From Tetraselmis striata (Eukaryota; Chlorophyta; Chlorodendrophyceae; Chlorodendrales; Chlorodendraceae), in NCBI GenBank assembly GCA_006384855.1, contig VCJN01002164.1, forward strand, positions 37,530 through 101,529: 64,000 nt of DNA, given 5' to 3'. This document shows, in pieces, positions 12,723-24,800 of this stretch. Under the pieces are notes generated by a model that searched no databases, was not told the origin of the DNA, and was given only the letters and a program-made list of their open reading frames with translations. How positions within the stretch are numbered: the first letter of the stretch is position 1; every line of letters starts with the position of its first letter. The translations under genes and the position numbers were made by a program.

Positions 12723-15700
12723 TCACCGGCCGCGCCCCGCCTCCAGGCCAGCGCTCCGCCGCTGCATGCCCCAGCGCCCCACCAGCACCACCAGCCCGCC
12801 CAGTATCACCCGCCGCAGCAGCACCGAGCCAGCGCTCCTCCGTTTCTTGGACGACTGCCGCGTGACGCTCTGCGACCCCTGCCGGCTCAGGCTCTGCACA
12901 CCAGCCCACCCGCACATTGAGGAGGGGGGGGGGGGGGGGGGGGGGTCAGTCTCAGCCAGAGAAGACGCGGCACATCGCAGCGCATGGCACCCCCCCCCCA
13001 CACCCCACCACCGCATGCCCCCGTAACTTCCTAGCCACCACACATGCATGCGCGGGTGCCAACGCATCCATAAGAGCCCATACTACAAGCCCCAAAATAG
13101 GCGTGCATGCACCCTATTATAATCCGCAGTAGGTCCGCTTAAATGTTTCATCTGCAACCGGCCTCTTGACAGGCAGGGCGGGGTCACATCCGCAATGTTC
13201 TTGCCACTCCACTACAGTACGATCCATCACCGTCAGGCGCACCCACACCGTGAGGCAGCCACGTAAATGAGGCAGCGAAGGGCCGAGGCTGAGCCCGCTC
13301 CTCGATCCCTGTGAATGTGCACGATGGGGCGGAGCAACCTGGGCGGTTTTGCGGCTGCATGCATGACGGCACACCGGCGACGGCGGGGCGGGGAGACCGA
13401 CACGCATCGGTGACGCAGTACCCGTCCTCCCCAGCTTAGCAAGGTCCGGAATCGGTACAAACAGTGCACCGGACGACCCCACCGCTGAGTCCCCGGGACG
13501 CGCCATCTTACTGCCCCGCCCGCACCCGCAATCGGCATGTACACGCGAAGGATGTACAGGCTCCGTACGCAGAGAGCGCGCTATATGAGTCGCCCGCAGT
13601 CCCCTGCCACCACCACCGCCGCCACCACTCCTCCCAGGAACTACCGTATGATTAACTACGGTTCGCGGGGCCTAAAAATGACGAATTGTCTTGCACGTTT
13701 GCGTCGGAGAATTCGTGCTGTGTTCTGGATTGTCTCTCCGTTTTTTTCTCCGGAGTCTCAAAAAACAGTCTCCGGAGTCTCCAAAAAACAGTCTCCGTTT
13801 TGGATTGTTTCTCCGACAATCTCTGACGGATTGTCTCTCCGCGGAGTGGGGTCAAAAGTATCATTCATCCGCAGACCGGTTGTGCTTGTACCTCGGCAGC
13901 AATTCCGTCCACAACTAGATGAAGGGAGGGAAAAGGGGGGGGGGGGGGGGGGGTGGCGGACGCACCTGCATCTGCCGCCTCATGTCGGCAATCTGCGTCC
14001 GGAGCTGGATGTTCTTCTGCCCCAGCGACTCCGCCTTGGCCTGCGCACACGGGAGCGGGCACGCTGGGTGGTTAGCGCCAAGCCACCTGGACCGCCGCGC
14101 CATCAGCCCCGGCGCCGCAAGAAAGCTGTCCAGCCACCATCAGGTGGGGGACAGCTGCCGACGCTGCCCTTCGCCCACTGCTTGCCGGCGCTCCAGCATG
14201 GCTGACCCGCGCGTCCGGCTGCCAGTTGTCCGCCGCGGCGCCCGGAGGGGGGAGACCAGGCACTCACGTCCTCCGGCGCGCCCCGCCGCAGCTGCGCCTC
14301 GGCCCGCTCCAGCGTGAGGCCCAGCAGCAGCTGGTGCGCGCACAGCTCGGCGCCGCACCCGCTGCACCCGCCGGCCCGGCAGGCCGCGAGCGGGGCGGCG
14401 CTGTGCCGCGCCCACAGCTCCCAGGACGGCCCCGGCGCGGCGAGGATGTCGGCCGGGTCCGAGGCCGCGGCGGAACCCGCCAGCCGGCTGCGACTGCCTG
14501 CCCGCCGCCGCCTCGGCTGTGCATTGGCCCCATCAGCGGCGGCCGCATTGGCCCCGCCACCGCCGCCGCCACGGCTGCTGCTGCCGGAGCTGCGGCAGGC
14601 GCCGCAGATGCTCTGGCAGCTGTCGGCCACGCACGGCAGGGGCTGCCCGCAGGCGCAGGACGGCTCCCGCGATGGCGCGCGCTCCGACTCGGGCGTGCTG
14701 GGCCGCAGCCAGAGGCTCGCCAGGGTGCCGCGGGCGGCTCCGGGGACCGGCAGCGAGGCGGCGGAGGCCGAGCGGCCGGGTGGGGGCCCCGCCACCAGAA
14801 ACTCCCAGCCAGGAAAGTCGCCCTCGGTGGCGCCGGCGGGGGCGGCTTTGTCCCAGCGGCCGCCGTGGTGCAGGTCACTGGCGGAGTCGGGGGTGTGCCA
14901 GCTCACCCGTTCGCGCTGCAGCTCCTGGGCCAGCGCGCGCACGCGCTCGCTCGAGTCCGTCTCGTACTCCAGGCACGCGTCCAGCAGCTCGTCGCGCCGC
15001 GACGTGATGTTGGCCAGCGTCTTCTGCAACTGCACCAGCATCTCCCGCAGCTCCAGCGCCTGCGAGGCGGCAGTCGAAAAGCGCAGCGGGGCCGTCAGCA
15101 CAGCGCCGCCCCCTTCCCCGCCATGGCTCGCCCCCTGGCGCCCGCCCGCATCGGGTGATAGCGGCAACCTTGTGGGCAAGACCGCTGGGGAGGGGGCTGG
15201 GGGCTCCACCTGCTCGGGTGTCAGGTCGATGCTGTTGTCCTCCGCGGTCTCCAGCATAAACAGCGTGCGCATCATTGTCTTGGCGTACTGCTCCTTCAGC
15301 TGCGCGTCGGACAGGATGCCCTTGGCCACCTCGCCCAGGTTGACCTTGGGCTCCAGCGCCTCCAGGATGTCCAGGTCGGATTGAATCTGAGAAGCAAGGG
15401 GCGGGGGGGTTGATGGTTATCCAAGAGGAAGAAAAACTCGAAATAGCTGAGAGGTTGGCTCATTTCTCAGATATTTCCCACAACAAGCAAACTGCGATGA
15501 TTTTATCTCTTGAGTCGGCATTCCTCAAATGTTCTGGATTTCTCCATAAGAAACGAGTATTTTCTGAGAGGTTGCTCCATAGTAACTGGGATGCACTGGC
15601 TGATTTCTCAGATATGTCTCAAACATGTGAACTTTCATTGCTGCGATACCATTTCGCTAGTTCTATTTTATCACTGGATAAATAGTTATCAGAACAAATG

Positions 15701-17444
15701 GCACCCCCGGCAGCACGTGCCCACGTGAGACAGGGACAGGGTTGCGTCATTGTAGGTGTGTGTGTGGGGGAGAGGGGGGAAATGAGAGGGGGGGGGGGGG
15801 GGGGGTCACAGCCCCGCGCACCTTCTCCATGGTCGTGCTGATGCGCGGCTGCTCTGCGCGGCAGATGCTCTTGCTGCCGGTGATGCGGCGGCTGACCGCT
15901 CGGCTGAGCTTCCCGGCCTGCTGCCACCACTGCAGGCATTGGGGCCGCAACCAAAGCAAGGGGAGAAGAGGGGAAAGGGGAAGGGGGGGGGGGGGGGGGG
16001 GGTTCAGCACCAGGCCCGGCAATAGAGCTTGTATCACTAACAACAACGATAACCGTAAAGCAAGTGGTGCGGTGTGATGACGGCGAATCAGTGTTTCCGA
16101 GGTGGGGATGGGTGGGATGGTTCCCGCTTGCCTTGGTGGGCGAGCTCATGCAGCGCTCGCGCGAAAACTCCAGCCAGTGCTGCGTCTGGACGGTGCCCAC
16201 CTCCAGCATGACGCCCTCGATGGCGCCGCCCAGGCCAAACGGCCCCGAGGCGTGCGAAAACACCTGCGGCGCGCGGACAGGGGCGCGTGGCGGCTCAGGC
16301 GGCGCGGGGTGCAGCGCGCCCCCTCCGCGCGTGCGGGCCTGCCACCCATGGGCGCGGCCCCACCTTGGCGGTGACGCTGACGCCATCGTCCCCCTGCTCC
16401 ACCGTGTACTGCAGCTTGGTGTTGAACTTGGCGCCGCCTGGGATCTGTGAGAGCGGGAGGGAGAAGATTTCGAGGCTGGCGGCGACAAGGGGGGTGGGGT
16501 GCAGGGGATCAATACCGCCCTGCATGCCGATTAGTGATTCGCTGGCAAAGGGACGGCCAGCATGACGAGTTGCACGCAAATGAAGCGGGCACCCACGTCC
16601 TCTCGTCGGCGCTCCATTTGAATTCTTGCGTCTCCTTGACGGGCACCCGGTCCTTCCCTGCCACACGCACCAGCCCCGGTTCAGCGCCCCGGCCCCGGCG
16701 CCACCGCCCTCACACTTTGCCGAGGATGTCACCCCCCCACCCCCCCCCCCCCCCGGCCAGTGGCTGCGCTGGGCCGCAGTCCGGCCTCACCGGCAATGCT
16801 GCGCAGGAAGGCGGGGAGCGACAGCGGCACCTCCATCTCCACCACCCGCTTGTCGTCCATCCAGGGTGTCACCTTGACCTGCACACACATGCACCCCAAG
16901 CCCTCAGCCGGCAGGTCAACATTCTTCCCCAACCCTGCCCCCCAGAACTCAAGCATGCCGGGGGGGGGAGGGGGGGGGTTAGCAGGAGCCAGCCCTTGAC
17001 GGACGCAAGGCGGCAGGGAGCTACGGAGAGAGGCGGAATTCGCGGGCGGGGTTTAGGAACAGGCAGCGGGGAGCGCACCTCCTGCTGTCCATGGAAGGTA
17101 TTGTGGAAGTCGGTGACGGCGTCGCCGTTGGAGTAGAGCGTCTCCCAGTAGCCCTGCGTGTACCCGGGGGGGGGGGGGGGGAGGGGGGGGGAATTAGTCG
17201 AGTTTGGTGGGTTTGCGGTGTGGGGCGGACGGGGGGGGGGGGGGGGGGCAGCAGGGAGCGACGCGCGGGGCAGGTCGCCTACATACGATGCGCACTGCAT
17301 TGGAGCATGACAGGCGAGCGGGTTCGGTACCAGCGGGGCGGCGGGAAGTTTGTGTGTGTGTGTGTGTGGGAGGGGGGGGGGGGGGGGGGGCACCTTAACG
17401 GACACCTCCGGTATGAAGCTGTTCAGCGTCGCCGACTTCACCAT
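12723..17444 (-). CDS. START/VASt-like domain protein with coiled coil and C-terminal membrane anchor
   Basis: Ten exons on the minus strand with agreeing phases: 17444-17394, 17153-17079, 16878-16791, 16657-16593, 16444-16364, 16263-16132, 15929-15822, 15386-14268, 14040-13966, 12893-12723; 654 residues. The first ~180 residues (FHNTFHGQQE, KVTPWMDDKRVVEMEVPL, KETQEF, IPGGAKF, HASGPFGLGGAIEGVM) have the look of a lipid-binding SRPBCC fold such as plant VASt domains. A long exon follows with helical stretches (LREMLVQLQKTLANITSRR), a Cys-rich patch (SCACGQPLPC) and low-complexity Gly/Ser. Exon 9 is coiled coil; the last exon has basic residues and one helix (RRVILGGLVVLVGRW) near the C terminus, as in tail-anchored proteins. 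Role inferred: sterol or lipid handling at a membrane contact. The intron after exon 6 appears to use GC rather than GT. The exact family is uncertain. Confidence 0.72.
13655..13905. repeat. Dispersed repeat family B, copy 1
   Basis: Lies in the last intron of the START/VASt-like gene. Shares ordered words with 21471-21675 and 58266-58450: a GCGGGGC start, a GAATTGT..TTGCAC block, TTCGTGctgTGTTCTG, TCTCCGTTTT, GGGGTCAAAA and CCGCAGACCG..TTGTG near the end. It also contains internal CTCCGGAGTCTC duplications. Probably a decayed non-autonomous element; no clear terminal repeats. Confidence 0.6.
15424..15640. repeat. Imperfect intronic duplication
   Basis: AT-richer insert in the intron between exons 8 and 7 of the START/VASt-like gene. 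The series CTGAGAGGTTG(G)CTC, then GATTTCTCAGATAT or CATTTCTCAGATAT, occurs twice about 130 nt apart, so the insert appears to be a two-unit duplication. Confidence 0.55.
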
Positions 17445-18812
17445 GGCGGCGCCTCACGCGGACACAAGGGAACGCTAGGGGAGGCCAGTCTGCGGGCAGG
17501 CGCCTGACGCCGTCGATAGCTGAGGGGGTGGCGCAGGAGGTGCGACGGGCGCAGTTGGGTTGACGGGCGGGCAGAAGACAGCAGCGAGGTTGGGCCAGCG
17601 GGAGTAGTGGGTTGCGCCGCGAGGGCGCGAATGGGCTGTCGGCGGGCGCGCGGGAATTCAGCGGGCAGGCGGGCGGAATAATCCAGAATAGTTATCCTCA
17701 AAATATACCGATCAGGCGATTATCAGACGTACCACACCCAGGGCATGGGAGAAAAACGTGGATGAATTCTGCAATATGGCCCCCGGATGAAAATATTACG
17801 TAGAGTATATTTCATTGGCGGCCAGCTCCCAAAAACTACAGCGGATGTTTGTGTCCACACCTCAAGCGCGCACAGCGACCCCGGCCCGCGCGAGCAAAAC
17901 ATATGGAGATGCTGTATGGAGATACAGCGACACTGATAGCGATGATCGCCGCTCGTCCAGAACACAGCAGAAGATATCCCCCGTAGGCGATGAGGGCTCG
18001 GCTTTTACTAATCCTTATCGCGACTATACGACTGGTAATAATTGCATACATATGATGTATAATACGATATACATAAATATATATTTGCAGATATACAATA
18101 GATGTGTTTAATATAGCGACAAATTTCAGTGTAGCGCTATACGAAGCCTTCTTTCACGAGCAGGACTTATTTTCCCTTATCCGCGCCTGGCTGGCCGTAG
18201 CGACTTCTTTCTCATCATCTACATTTAATATCGAAGCACATATATTGCGTTTCTACTTCCAAGCGACGGCATATGCGCGTGCTAAATCCGTTTGCGATAT
18301 ATACGCAAGATATGGTAGTCTCGCGGCTTGCGCGCGGAACTACTGATGTCCTATGCATGCTGTGTCTCGCGCGGTGGTGAGCCCCCCCGCCCGCTCGCTC
18401 GCGCAGCCCGCGGCGCCGCATGCGCAGGAGCGCTGCTAGGAGATTATGGCATGCGCGATTGGCAGCCCGCTCTCACCTACCACCGACCAGAACGGAGGGG
18501 TAAACCTTGGAAAAAGACCGGCCCGTGATCGCACTCATCCCCAGGTGCTTCTGTCCGGTTGCTCCAGTGTTGCGGATCGGAGGGTCGGAGCGTATCGCCC
18601 CGTCCCGGCGCGATCGCCGCTGAAAGGGCCTGCGGGTAGGGCAGTGGGAGTCTGTGCCGCATCCTCCAGGGGCAGGTCGAATCGACAGCAGACGCACGTG
18701 ATCACACGGCGGGAGCGATCTACGGCCGTCCTGAGCTGTATCCTGAGACGAAGGGAGTCGTTTCTGCCGGCGGACAGCGGCCGGCGCGCGGTGAGGCGAG
18801 CTTGGCACGGGC
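17445..18812. other. Divergent intergenic region
   Basis: Separates the start codons of the START/VASt-like gene (minus) and the leishmanolysin-like gene (plus), so both promoters must lie here. The middle (17690-18330) is AT-richer. No gene is supported. Confidence 0.5.
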
Positions 18813-21800
18813 ATGGGTGTGCGCGGGTCGCGGCGGCTGGCCGGCCTGGGGCTGTCCGGCCTGCCGCTGCTGGCGGCCCTGCTGCCGGCTTTCCTCGCGG
18901 CCGCAGCAGCGCACAGCGGTGCGGGCAGAACTCTGCGGCAGCAGGGTCCGGGCGAGGAGGAGGTCCTGGTTCCGCTGCGTACGCACGTGGATGGCTACGC
19001 CCTCATCGGGTGCCCCCCCCCCCCCCCCCCCTTGCCCCGTCGCAACACAGCCACACCACCGCTGTGGCTACCCTTGCGAACGGCTTCGAACCGCCTTGCT
19101 GACTCGCCGCTGTGTGCACCGCCTGCAGCGACGAGGGCCTGAGCTGCTACAATCAGGGCGACTACGTGAAGCGTGGGCGCCCCCTGGTACGGTGGTTTCA
19201 ACCACCACAATAGCCGTTGCCATTCTGGGCTTTGCTAACGCGGACGCTTAAATACCTGCCCCTGAAATCCACTAAATACGTCGCTTCAGAGCATGTGCAG
19301 TCTCCCCATCCAGCTCTCCCCCTACAAATGCGGTTCCTACCTCCCCACACTGCCGATTCCGGCTCTGCTTACACCTGCCCATGGCCGCTGCCACTCGCAG
19401 GGCTGCGGCCTGGGCTGCCAGTACGTGTCGGAGTCCTTCACGGGGCTGCCAGAGACAAGCGCAACCTTTGCGCGCGGCCCGGAGTTCTTTGGGCAGGCGC
19501 ACCCCATCGTGGGGCCGCCGGACGCGTGGCCCAGCAACATGTACTCTGACTACGCGTGGACCTCGCGGGTGCCGGACCGCGGCGCGGAGCACATCACCGT
19601 CCGTATCGGCACGTGAGTGGACACAATGACCTGCTATTGCTATTGCTATTGCTATTGCTATTGCTATTGCTATTGCCATTGCTATTGCTATTGCTATTGC
19701 TATTGCTATTGCTATTGCTATTGCTATTGCTATTGCTATTGCTATTGCTATTGCTATTGCTATTGCTATTGCTATTGCTATTGCTATTGCTATTGCTATT
19801 GCTATTGCTATTGCTATTGCTATTCCTATTGCTATTCCTATTGCTATTGCTATTCCTATTGCTATTGCTATTCCTATTGCTATTGCTATTGCTATTGCTA
19901 TTGCTATTGCTATTGCTATTGCTATTGCTATTGCTATTGCTATTGCTATTGCTATTCCTATTGCTATTCCTATTGCTATTGCTATTGCTATTGCTATTGC
20001 CATTGCTATTGCTATTGCTATTGCTATTGCTATTGCTATTGCTATTGCTGTTGCTATTGCTATTGCTATTGCTATTGCTATTGCTATTGCTATTGCTATT
20101 GCTATTGCCATTGCTATTGCTATTGCTATTGCTATTGCCATTGCTATTCCTATTCCTATTGCTACTGCTATTGCTATTGCTATTGCTATTGCTATTGCTA
20201 TTGCTATTGCTATTGCTATTGCTATTGCTATTGCTATTACTATTACTACTACTATTACTATTACTATTACTATTACTATAAGTAATGCAAGGAAGGGGGG
20301 GGGGGGGGGGGGGGGGGGCACCGCTTCCATTGCCAGGATGGATAGAGTTCTTAGCCAGCTGCATATATGGCACCGATGCGGTCCAGTGCCTTACAGCCCC
20401 TGCTGTATTATTGGCCCCTGCTGCCTCCATGCCTGCAGGCCCGTCATCGTGACCGGCATGGAGATCTTTGAGGTAAACAACCCGGGAGCAATCACTGAGA
20501 TCCGCGGCCGCCTGGCGGTGCGTGAGGCGGGCGCAGAGGACAATCCATGGCGCACTCTATGGAGCGGCCCCGTTTCGCCCTCGGTAGCCCCCCCCCCCCC
20601 CCCCCCCCCCACTACTCTTCCACCACCTCCCCCCCCCCCCCCCCCCCCGGAGTTGCGGTGGGCTCTGACATGGGACGTGCCGTGGCGCAGCCGGAGAACG
20701 GGGAGCTGGATGCCTCGGGGCGCCGCATCCGCCACGCCCGCATCTGGCGGCCGCCCATCCTGGCGGGGCGCACAGATCTCATGGACGAGTTTTACCTCGC
20801 GCTCAACACCTCTGCGGTCGCGGGCTTCAACCAGATTGACGCCGTCAAGGTGTTTGGGGACCTGGAGACCGGGATGCCGGTGAATGACTACCAGCCGGTG
20901 AGCGCCTGGCCGTAAAGGCACACATTCGCCGCCACAACCCTTCCTGCCACTATATCCCCCCCCCCCCCCCCCCCCTCTCCCCCCTTGCCTTGGCCTATTA
21001 CCCCAGGGTATACTCTGCGTGTGGTTTAAAGTAGTGTAACTTACTGCGGGCCAGGAACCAGCTCCAGCCTCAACCGGCAGCGCGAATTTGATAAGGAGCT
21101 TTTCACAGCAAGCGCCCATACTACGCAGCGTAGCTGTCCCTGTTGTTTAGCCGTCACGTAGCTTCCCCCCAACCATTAGCTGCTCGCGTCCGTCCGTGCG
21201 TCATTTGCTCCGTGTACGCGGTGGAGCAGATGCTACGGGTGCCGGCGCGGGGATAATACGAACACTGCAGGCCTGCCGGCCGGATGTCACATCTAGGCGA
21301 AATCATATCAGAACTATAGGGAAATGAGTATGACCCACATCGGGCTTGCATACAACCTATATGAATATAGAACATTCTCATAGGTTGTATGCAAACTCAA
21401 TGCCGGTCATATAGCAGAGGTTCTTGTAGGTGCGCCGGCGCCTTTATCCCGCAGTTACCGCAGAAGTGTATAAGGTGCGCGGGGCCAGAAAACAATGAAT
21501 TGTTTTGCACATTCGTGTTGGGGTGTTCGTGCTGCATTTGTGCTGTATTCTGACGTTTTCCCCGTTTGGATTTTTTTTTGCCCTGCGAAGGGGGATGGTT
21601 GTGGGGGGGGGGGTTCCAAAACGTTATATCTATCCGCAGACCGTTTGTGTTTGTATGGTACTTGCGGCACGGCACGGCAAATCGCATGCCTCTACCCCCT
21701 GATGCAGTCGTCGAGCTCAGTCACCGGAATGCAAGCCGAACCGTGATGCCACCCGCACGTACACCCTGGTAGCCCTTGACGAGGGCAATTGCCATGCCAC

Positions 21801-24800
21801 GCAGATGTGCGCCTCCGCCGATGACGAGGACTGCTGGGCCGCCTGCCGAGAGGCGGACGTGCTCACGCACGAGCGCCTGGAGGCCACGCTGGAGCTGCTT
21901 CGCGGCGCGACGGCCTGGCTGTCGCGCCTGCTGCGCGTGGTGGCGGGCCCTCCCAGCCTCGTGCTGCCCCTGCCGCCCAGCGTGGACCCGGAATGGGTCG
22001 GCTGCGGAGACTTGGAGCTGCCCAGAGGTACTCAGCTCGCCCCTCTCACCGTCCAAGCTGTCCTATCCGCCCGCTCCGCCACCGGCCACCGTACCGCCAG
22101 GCGGATGACATCTTGCGGACATCATTGTCCGGTTTATTTGCTGGGAATTTGGCCTTATAGCGCATCTTATATATTTGCCTCTCTTGTGAAGACACATGTA
22201 CCAATGGGGACCCGGAAACCATGGGCTATGTTGTTTCGACTATGTTCAGCCTTTGGCAGGCGGGGCGGGTCCTCCGCTGCTGCATGTATGTCCCTGCCGC
22301 GCCAGCACCCGCACGCGCGCACCGTCGAGATGGTGTATCAACACGACACTTGCTATACAGCTCAGATTCAGGGGCTCGCTGCACTGCCTCATTCATAGAC
22401 CCCGGCGAGCCTATATATTGCGGAAAGCACTACCATGATAACTGACGCATATACCAATTCCAATTCCAATCCCAATGCCATATCCATATGCAGTACATAT
22501 GATAATGATAATAATGAATACAACGCATATGATATATCTTTATATATATTTAGTGTTGTTACAGTGTATAACATACCATATATTCATTATATCATATATA
22601 ATACAACGTATAGTATTTTATTTCATAGTATATGTAATTATATTTGTTCTGATACATTACAGTATATAATATGCTATCATTGTATCATGTATGAATGTTA
22701 TTATCATATCTATATATTGTATTACATACATAAGACAATACATATTATATGATACCAGACATATTATACCAATACAAATACTCGTCTGCCAGGAGGCGGG
22801 TTACGGGCATAAGTGTGCACTGGAGTCCCCGCAGTGGCGGCTGTCGCGCATGGCAGACTGAACCCCTGACGGAACCCACCGTCCCATGCAGAGCCATTCC
22901 AGGTGGGGCTGCCAGGCGCGGAGCTGGCCATCTTCCCCACCGCCCGGCCGTCCGCGAGCCCGCTGAGCGTCAGCTCCTGCCTGCGCGGCGAGGGCGGCGC
23001 GGGGCGGCCCCTCGCGCTGCGCCTCAACGTGGTGCCGCAGTACGCGGCCGCCGCGACAGCGGTCGGCAGCGCCGGCGCGGCTCGCGACGCGGTGCTGCAG
23101 CAGCTCTTTTTGGCGCTCGGCTGGTCAACGGAGTACGCGCCGCGGCTGGTGGAGCGCTGGGGTCCCAACGCGCACGCGGAGCGCAACGTCTGCGACGCCG
23201 ACGACCCGGCCGCGGACTGCGATGGCGGCTGGGCAATCCGCTCGCGCCTGACGCGCTCCACGCCGGCGTTGGTGGCCGCCGCCGCCGCGCACTTTGGCGT
23301 CGGCCCCGCCTCGTTGCCGGAGGGCGTGGAGCTGGAGCAAAGTGGCCCGCTCGCCGGCGCCGGCCTGAAGCTGCGCCTCTTCAACGGCGAGCTCATGGCG
23401 ACGGCGGCATACGCGTCGCGCGCCGTGCACGATGCGGCGGCCGGCTGGACCTTCCCGGCGGGGCTCCGCCCCGCGGCCAAGAGCGCCATCTCCCTCGGGC
23501 TGCTGGAGGACCTCGGCTGGTACTACCCCGTGTACGCCAACGCGGAGGCGCTGCCGTGGGGCGCGGGCCGGGGGCTCGACTTTGTGCTGAGCCCCTGCAA
23601 CAGCTGGCCCGACGACGGCGGCACGTACGTCTGCCCGCGCGCGGGCGGCCCCGGCTCCAACTTCGACGCCGACAGCGCCGGCGCGCGCACCTGCAACGCC
23701 GGCCGCACCCACGTCGGCCTCTGCTCGTTCGTGAACCACCCGCAGCGGCTGCCCGACGCCTACGACTACTTCAACGACCCCGTCAACGCCGTCAACTGGG
23801 GCGGCGCGTCGCGGCTCGCTGACTATTGCCCGCTCGTGCTGCCCGAGCCAAGCGGCATGCTGCCGCTCCCCAACGGCGCCGCGGCGGTCCGCGACTGCAC
23901 CGCGCTCCGCACCACCGCCGTGCTGGGCACGGACGACTACCAGAACCCGGGCCCCGGGGGCGCCTGCTTTGCCGGGCGCCGCGCCAACCAGCAGACCATC
24001 GTCGGCTGCTACAAGCACTGGTGCGATTCGGCAGGAGTGCTGTCTCTGGCGGTGGGCCACCAGGTGCGGGGCCGCAGCCACTCTGTACACGAATCCCCCG
24101 CACACGGTGTACTGCGGGTTTTCAAGGTTTTACCGATGTCTGTTTAACGGTACTGATTGTTTTACCTATGTCTGTTTTACGTTTTACGGATTTTTTCGCT
24201 ACCATACCCGTGCTGACTCGTCTCCAAGAAAGCTTGTATCATGATAAGACATTACCTGTCTGCCGCCGACTCACAAGCAAACGAGTATCTTATTACCATG
24301 TTCCGACAAACTTTTGACAGTGCCGATAGGCAGCCCCGAAAAGTTCCCATACCGGTGTCTTATTCTTATAGTGTGTCTGTACCCGTGGTTGATACTTGCA
24401 TGGCTGTGTGTGTATGCACCCAGAGCAACATATAATACAACGTAATGGCCGCTACTCGTATGCATGTAGTATGTTCATGTTCCCTGATTCGATATTGATT
24501 TTATTCGTAATGCATCCCTCAAAAGCTTTACCGCTATATTTGACCCCTGGCGCTGTTCTGATGCCTGCATTGGCGGCACCCGTTGCTGGATAGATAACTT
24601 TGCTACATGACTAATAGATTTTATTAACATCATTATACATCATTAACATAATGTACTTCAATGCTATTATTATTATTCTTACGAATAAGAGTACTGCCAT
24701 TGTGGTTGTTGGCGATGTGATGATTTATTGGGTTATATCAGTACAGTGCGTTGCTTCCGTGTGGTGTAATGACAGAGTTTCCATTGCGGCATGAAAGTGT

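Noticed and set aside
14226-15384. Plus-strand ORFs of over 300 residues
   Set aside because: Shadows of the long exon 8 of the minus-strand START/VASt-like gene; low-complexity Arg/Ala/Pro composition typical of antisense GC-rich exons.
19556-20430. Long repetitive ORFs on both strands (poly-Leu, Cys-Tyr, Asn-Ser, Ala-Ile)
   Set aside because: They are products of the hexanucleotide array, lie in an intron, and flanking exon phases join perfectly without them.
23125-24105. 326-residue minus-strand ORF opposite the pseudopeptidase exon
   Set aside because: Val/Ala/Arg-rich antisense frame with no motif; the plus strand has M8 family similarity and consistent splicing.
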